This document shows, one piece after another, positions 55,265-64,000 of a stretch of DNA of 64,000 nt; positions within the stretch are counted from its first letter, which is position 1, and each line of letters begins with the position of its first letter. The translations under genes and the position numbers were made by a program. Source of the stretch: Acidobacteriota bacterium (GTDB lineage Bacteria > Acidobacteriota > Vicinamibacteria > Vicinamibacterales > JAFNAJ01); the NCBI GenBank assembly GCA_023384575.1, contig JAHDVP010000010.1:62001-126000 (forward strand), in the 5' to 3' direction. A model generated the notes under the pieces. That model was not told the origin of the DNA and did not search any database. It saw nothing but the letters and a program-made list of their open reading frames with translations.

Positions 55265-55300
55265 TGCCCGTGTTCCGCCTGCGTCATTCAGAGGTCCGTC

Positions 55301-60031
<4,731 letters not shown>

Positions 60032-60087
60032 AGCCAGTAGCCAGTAGCCAGTAGCCGGCAGCCTGTCGCCCGCAGCCTGCAGCCTAT
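60032..60087. repeat. heptameric tandem repeat array (AGCCNNN)
   Basis: Eight consecutive 7-base units fill the whole gap between two convergent genes: AGCCAGT three times exactly, then AGCCGGC, AGCCTGT, CGCCCGC, AGCCTGC and AGCCTAT. Such AGCCAGT/ACTGGCT heptads occur in intergenic regions of various bacteria. The array starts one base after the RND-TolC stop. No function is known; slippage could change its length. Confidence 0.6.
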
Positions 60088-60089
60088 CG

Positions 60090-61394
60090 CTACTGCTTGT
60101 AGATCCGTCCGCCCTTCATGACGAAGCGCACGTCGGTCATTCGGCGGATGTCGGCTATCGGGTCGCCCGACACGGCGACGAGGTCGGCCAGTTTGCCGGG
60201 TTCGACGGTGCCGAGTTGGTCGTCCATGTCGATCAGCCTGGCGGCCTCGATGGTCGCCGACTTGATCGCGGCCATGGGCGGCATGCCGGCCTCCACCATG
60301 TAGACGAACTCGAGGCCGTTGTCGCCGTGCGGCCCCACGCCCTGGTCGGTGCCGAACGCAATCTTCACCCCGGCCGCATAGGCGCGGCCGAACGTCTCCT
60401 GGATGAGCGGACCGATCGTCGCGGCCTTCGGGCGCACGATCTCGGGGAAATAACCGTCGACCTTCGACTTCTCGGCGACGAACCTGCCGGCGCTGATGGT
60501 CGGGACGTAGTAGGTGCCCCGCTCCTTCATGGCCGCCATCACCTCGTCGGTCATGTAGGTGCCGTGCTCGATGGATCGCACGCCGGCCCGCACCGCGCGC
60601 AGCATGCCCTCGGTGCCGTGCGCGTGCGCCGCGACGACCAGCCCGTAATCGCGCGCGGTCTCCACCAGCGCGGCCAGCTCCGCCTCCGTGAAGAGCGGTG
60701 CCTGCCCGCTCTTCGCGAGGCTCAGCACGCCGCCGGTGGCCGCGACCTTGATGAAATCGGCGCCGTCCTTGTATCGCTGCCTTACCGCCGCGCGCATTTC
60801 GTCGGCCCCGTTGGCCGTCCCTGGCAGCCGCGGCGCGAGCAGTGCCTGCAGCTCGCTGGCGAGCCCGTTGGTGCTGTCGCCGTGACCGCCCGTCGTCGTG
60901 ACCGAGCCGGCCGCGATGACGCGCGGGCCGTCGATCCAGCCCTTGGCGACGGCATCGCGAATGGCGAGGTTCAACTTGTCGCCCGCGCCGCAGTCGCGCA
61001 CGGTGGTGAAGCCTGCCATCAGCGTCTTCCTGGCGTAGGTCGTCGCACGAAGCGCGACATCCGCCGGGTTCAGGTAGAACCGCTCGGCGTAGCCCGCCGC
61101 GCCCGACTGCTGGCTGCTGATGTGCACGTGCATGTCCATCAGCCCGGGCATGAGCGTCGCATCGCGCAGGTCGATCACGGTGTCGCCGGCGGCGGGCGTC
61201 GTGTACCCCGCGATCACGCTCACGATGCGGTCGCCGTCGACGGTCACGGTGACGGCCGTCCGCACGGCATCGCTCCGGGCGTCGACGAGCCGCCCGGCGT
61301 GTATCAGGGTCTTCGCACTGGCTGGTGCCGGCGCGGCACCCACGAGCAGGCACACCGCCGCACACCACACGCCCCGTCGCCTGAGTAACATCAT
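60090..61394 (-). CDS. exported amidohydrolase (imidazolonepropionase-/Xaa-Pro dipeptidase-like)
   Basis: A 434-residue metal-dependent amidohydrolase with a signal peptide ([14 protein letters not shown]). Metal ligands appear as HVHI (residue about 80), a lysine or carboxylated-lysine region around [13 protein letters not shown], then [13 protein letters not shown] and the catalytic aspartate in [13 protein letters not shown]. The family (Sgx9260/prolidase-like subgroup) hydrolyses N-acyl or Xaa-Pro dipeptides. Start ATG 61394 is about 11 bases from GGAGG; ATG 61391 is equally possible. It faces the pump gene and is separated from it only by the heptamer array. Confidence 0.83.
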   Translation of the reverse strand: MMLLRRRGVWCAAVCLLVGAAPAPASAKTLIHAGRLVDARSDAVRTAVTVTVDGDRIVSVIAGYTTPAAGDTVIDLRDATLMPGLMDMHVHISSQQSGAAGYAERFYLNPADVALRATTYARKTLMAGFTTVRDCGAGDKLNLAIRDAVAKGWIDGPRVIAAGSVTTTGGHGDSTNGLASELQALLAPRLPGTANGADEMRAAVRQRYKDGADFIKVAATGGVLSLAKSGQAPLFTEAELAALVETARDYGLVVAAHAHGTEGMLRAVRAGVRSIEHGTYMTDEVMAAMKERGTYYVPTISAGRFVAEKSKVDGYFPEIVRPKAATIGPLIQETFGRAYAAGVKIAFGTDQGVGPHGDNGLEFVYMVEAGMPPMAAIKSATIEAARLIDMDDQLGTVEPGKLADLVAVSGDPIADIRRMTDVRFVMKGGRIYKQ

Positions 61395-61614
61395 GCGAGC
61401 CCTCACCTCCAGCCGCCCGCCGGTTCACCCGTGCAGACGACCCGTTGTCCGAGTGGTTCCGTGACGCAGAAGCGGGGCTCACTATACCGCAACTCGCGCC
61501 ATCGCGGCCGCGGTGGGCGCCAACGCGAGCGCCATCGGCGGACGCGTGCCGCCGCCGGCGCGTCGCCGCCACCGACGGGCACCTCGACCGGAAGGCGCCG
61601 GGTGATAATGACTG

Positions 61615-62094
61615 ATGCACACTCGATTCGCCGCGCTGCTCGTCACCGGCCTGTGCGTGGGCGTTGCGAGCCCCGCCCGCGCCGACGTCACGTTGTTTGC
61701 CGGCGTGAATGCATCGCCGGAGAGCCGACCCGTCGTCGGCTTCGCGGCTGGGGCCGGGTTGGCCATCTTCGCCTTCGAGGGCGAGTACGCCCGAACGAGC
61801 GACGACCTGCCGGCGGGCGCCCCGGCGCTGCGCACGTTCATGGGCAACGTCCTCGTCCAGACGCCGTCGGTCGGCGGCCTGCAGGTGTATGCGACGGCCG
61901 GGGCCGGCTTCTACCGTGAGACGTTCGACCAGGACTCGGTGACCAACGCCGGCACGAACGTCGGGGGGGGCGCGAAGGTGGGCCTCGCCGGGCCGCTGCG
62001 ACTGCGCCTCGACTACCGGGTGTTCATGCTCGCCGGTTCACCCATCGAGTCGACGGTCCAGCGGTTCTACGCCGGCTTCAATCTGGCGTTCTGA
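61615..62094 (+). CDS. small outer-membrane beta-barrel protein, unknown function
   Basis: A 159-residue exported protein: signal peptide to about residue 22 (LLVTGLCVGVASPARA), then alternating hydrophobic beta strands such as VVGFAAGAGLAIFAFEGEYA and GGLQVYATAGAGFY, ending RFYAGFNLAF with a terminal phenylalanine. This is the pattern of small 8-stranded barrels of the OmpA/OmpW type, but no specific family is recognised. A CACTATAC box near 61480 may be the -10 of its promoter. It is transcribed away from the amidohydrolase gene. Confidence 0.7.
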   Translation: MHTRFAALLVTGLCVGVASPARADVTLFAGVNASPESRPVVGFAAGAGLAIFAFEGEYARTSDDLPAGAPALRTFMGNVLVQTPSVGGLQVYATAGAGFYRETFDQDSVTNAGTNVGGGAKVGLAGPLRLRLDYRVFMLAGSPIESTVQRFYAGFNLAF

Positions 62095-62250
62095 GGGGTC
62101 GGCGGGCGCGATGGTCCGGCGGACTGGCGGCGTGGCCGTCCGGCGAACGGGGGGAGGAAGCGGCGCCAGAGACCACGTCGGACGGATCGCGGGCGCGAGC
62201 CGGACCTGGACGACGCCGTGCGGCGCCCTCGCAGATCCGGCGACGGCCGA

Positions 62251-62730
62251 TTACGGCTGACCGAGACGCATGACGTGCTGCAGCGACAGCTTGTTCTGAC
62301 CACCGGCGTAGGCGTCGCGGAACTTCGGCCACATCTCCTGCACCTCGGTCGGGTACGCCTCGGCGAGGATGGTCGACACCGTGTAGTCGGCATCCTTCAC
62401 GACCGGGTCCATGATGAAGAGGTACATGACCGTGTTGTTCGGGCCAGGCTCCTGCACCTTCACGACCTTCCAGCCGGCCGCCTGCTGCTTCCTGACCGGA
62501 TCCTCGCTGCGCGCGAGGGCTTCCTTGAGCTTCCCGAGCACCTCTTCGAAGTCGGCCGTCTTCTCGGGTTTGATGATGTTGAAGACGATGCCGGCGTCGG
62601 TGCCGAACGTCATCCCCGCCGGCTGGGCGGGCTGGGCCTGTTCCTGCGCGATGGCCGGGACCACGGCGACCATCGCGAGAGCCAGCACGAATCCGGTGAC
62701 TGGCCGCATGTAACGAGTCATCCTCTCCAT
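62251..62730 (-). CDS. secreted protein of unknown function, paralogue of the next gene
   Basis: A 159-residue exported protein: signal peptide VTGFVLALAMVAVVPAIA, then a Q/P-rich spacer and a conserved domain with GIVFNIIKPEKTADFEEVLGKLKEAL, AAGWKVVKV, and VMYLFIMDPVVKDADYTVS. The adjacent gene encodes the same domain (GVLFHQIKADRTDDFNWVM and VTYMVLINPTVKDADY). The fold looks like a small alpha/beta ferredoxin-like or ABM-type domain, unassigned. GGAAGGG lies upstream of ATG 62730. Tandem duplication within one operon, with diverged C termini, is likely. Confidence 0.7.
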   Translation of the reverse strand: MERMTRYMRPVTGFVLALAMVAVVPAIAQEQAQPAQPAGMTFGTDAGIVFNIIKPEKTADFEEVLGKLKEALARSEDPVRKQQAAGWKVVKVQEPGPNNTVMYLFIMDPVVKDADYTVSTILAEAYPTEVQEMWPKFRDAYAGGQNKLSLQHVMRLGQP

Positions 62731-62788
62731 CGCTGCTACCCTTCCAGGGGCTCCGGTTCGTCGCGAGGGCATCGCCGCCCTCGCGCGA

Positions 62789-63307
62789 TCACTTCGAGAA
62801 ATCGGCCACCTGATCGAGGTTCACGCGGCTCGTCGGCCCGCCGAACGTGCCGTTGACCTTCGTGAAGATCTCCTGCTGCTCTTCGGGGAACGCCTTGTAG
62901 AGGAGCATCAGCAGGCCCTGCATCCCGTAGTCAGCGTCTTTGACCGTCGGGTTGATCAGCACCATGTACGTGACGTTGCCGTTCTGCGGCGGGTCGGTCG
63001 ACTTGAACACCTTGATGCCGGCGGCCTGCTGCTGGTGCGACGGGTCCTCCGACTTGTGCAAGGCCTCCTTCAGCCGATTCATGACCCAGTTGAAGTCGTC
63101 GGTCCGGTCGGCCTTGATCTGGTGGAACAGGACGCCCGCCCCGGAACTCATGGTCAGGGCCTGCACCTGGGGCTGGGCGGGCTGCTCCTGAGCAGGCTCT
63201 TCCTGGGCCAGCGCCGGAGACGCCGACAGGGCGAGGCCGAGAACGACGGCAGCCAGGGGGGCCACCCGATAGCGACACGCGGCACGACTCGAAGACACGA
63301 TCTTCAC
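62789..63307 (-). CDS. secreted protein of unknown function, paralogue of the previous gene
   Basis: A 172-residue protein with an Arg-rich n-region, hydrophobic core (APLAAVVLGLALSASPALA) and cleavage after ALA. A Q/P/E-rich spacer precedes the same domain as in the downstream gene: GAGVLFHQIKADRTDDF, KEALHKSEDPSHQQQAAGIKVF, and a DADYGMQGLLMLLY segment. The start is taken as GTG 63307, because AAGGAGG lies 8 bases before it; the GTG at 63316 overlaps that site. Function unknown; the shared KSEDP...QQAAG stretch may define a new acidobacterial family. Confidence 0.7.
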   Translation of the reverse strand: MKIVSSSRAACRYRVAPLAAVVLGLALSASPALAQEEPAQEQPAQPQVQALTMSSGAGVLFHQIKADRTDDFNWVMNRLKEALHKSEDPSHQQQAAGIKVFKSTDPPQNGNVTYMVLINPTVKDADYGMQGLLMLLYKAFPEEQQEIFTKVNGTFGGPTSRVNLDQVADFSK

Positions 63308-63358
63308 TTCCTGCACCTCCTTGGGCGGTCAGAGCGCATACTCTACCGTACCGACCGG

Positions 63359-64000
63359 TCAAACGAAAACCGCCAGCACTTCGTTCGACACGAGCATACC
63401 CTCCCGTGTCAAGCGCAGGCGGCTGCCCTCCCGCACGAGGTGGCCCGACTCGACAAACGGCGCGAGCGCCGAACCGTACCCCTCCCAGACGCTCACGCCG
63501 TAGCGCCCACCGAGCACCGCGAGGTCGACGCCCTCCGTCAGGCGGAGGCCCATGAACAGGGCATCGCCGAGCCGTTCGACGGTCGCCGGGGTACGGCGCT
63601 CGACCGCTGCCGCCTGACCGGCGTCGATTCGTGCGACGTAGTCGCCCGCCCCGGCGACGTTGCGCCAGCGTTGGCCCCGAAACGTGCCGTGGGCGGCGCT
63701 GCCGAAGGCGAGCCACTCGCCATCGGTCCAGTACTTCAGGTTGTGCCGCGACTGGCGGCCGGGACGCGCGACATTCGAGATCTCGTACTGGACGTAGCCA
63801 GCGCGGTCGAGCCGGGCCAGCCCCTCGAGATACATGGCGGCCGCCTCATCCTCTGGCGCGACGTGCCAGCCGCCACGCGCCATGTCGTCGCGCAGGGGCG
63901 CATTCGGATAGATCTCGAGCAGGTACAGCGACGCGTGCTCGGGCCCGAGGTCGATGAGCGCGTCGACAGACTCGAAGTACTGCGGCGGCGTCTGCCCGGG
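63359..64000 (-). CDS. hemW: HemW-like radical SAM protein, 5' part outside window (partial)
   Basis: The C-terminal 213 residues of a HemW/HemN-type protein are visible. They contain the family segment LYLLEIYPNAPL near the window edge, then EISNVARPGRQSRHNLKYWTDGEWLAFGSAAHGTFRG and the C-terminal HemN_C winged helix with GLRLTEGVDL. The N-terminal radical-SAM cysteine motif lies outside the window. HemW binds heme and was long annotated as oxygen-independent coproporphyrinogen oxidase. The LKYWxDGEW-LAFGxxAH signature favours HemW over HemN. The frame is open to the last base. Confidence 0.88.
   Translation of the reverse strand, partial: PGQTPPQYFESVDALIDLGPEHASLYLLEIYPNAPLRDDMARGGWHVAPEDEAAAMYLEGLARLDRAGYVQYEISNVARPGRQSRHNLKYWTDGEWLAFGSAAHGTFRGQRWRNVAGAGDYVARIDAGQAAAVERRTPATVERLGDALFMGLRLTEGVDLAVLGGRYGVSVWEGYGSALAPFVESGHLVREGSRLRLTREGMLVSNEVLAVFV

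Overview
The window is high-GC, densely coded DNA from a Gram-negative bacterium. It encodes outer-membrane assembly (BamA, a Skp-like chaperone, LolC/LolD), lipid A synthesis, the futalosine route to menaquinone, an Oar-like TonB-dependent receptor with an N-terminal carboxypeptidase-regulatory-like domain, a DUF885 protein and several exported S9 peptidases. This combination suggests Acidobacteriota, probably the Vicinamibacteria lineage. That is inferred from gene content only; there is no rRNA gene. No tRNA, CRISPR array, prophage or transposase gene was found.

Positions 1-20.9 kb, all minus strand, read from right to left: a crotonase, ribH-nusB, lysS, lolC-lolD, clpC, bamA, skp/ompH, a fabZ-lpxA fusion, lpxI and a Gfo/Idh dehydrogenase. 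These run straight into menaquinone genes: an mqnE-like gene without radical-SAM cysteines, mqnA, mqnC, an mqnX-like deaminase, a UbiA-type prenyltransferase and a truncated UbiX-type gene. Small membrane-protein genes (VanZ-like, a 60-aa protein, a DUF6677-like protein, DUF2085) lie to the right of the crotonase.

20.9-32.4 kb: a minus-strand operon of SDR, RidA, crotonase, MarR, thioesterase and nucleoside-kinase-like PfkB genes faces a plus-strand operon of class V aminotransferase, lipocalin-like protein, APC transporter and FAD amine/amino-acid oxidase. An exported paralogue of the lipocalin-like protein closes that module, and a DUF885 gene follows. 32.4-38.2 kb holds the TonB-dependent receptor and an S9 peptidase, then a small element bounded by inverted repeats. 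38.2-48.7 kb, minus strand: MTA phosphorylase, and a run formed by 2-oxoacid dehydrogenase E1alpha-E1beta-E2, a cyclase-family lipoprotein, an S9 peptidase lipoprotein, an Old Yellow Enzyme-type reductase and a flavin monooxygenase of the aryl-CoA hydroxylase type. This run diverges from a 38-aa membrane peptide and a sodium:solute symporter. Between them lie two inverted copies of a 25-bp element, one over each promoter.

50.5-64 kb: acyl-CoA dehydrogenase, meaB and methylmalonyl-CoA epimerase (minus strand); a TetR regulator, an HlyD-type adaptor and a single 1576-codon gene that joins a complete RND pump to a complete TolC-like outer-membrane factor (plus strand); an exported amidohydrolase, a small beta-barrel protein, two paralogous secreted proteins of unknown function, and the 3' part of hemW.

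The observations most worth following are the RND-TolC fusion, the cysteine-less MqnE homologue inside the mqn operon, and the mirrored operator pair at 48.7-48.85 kb.
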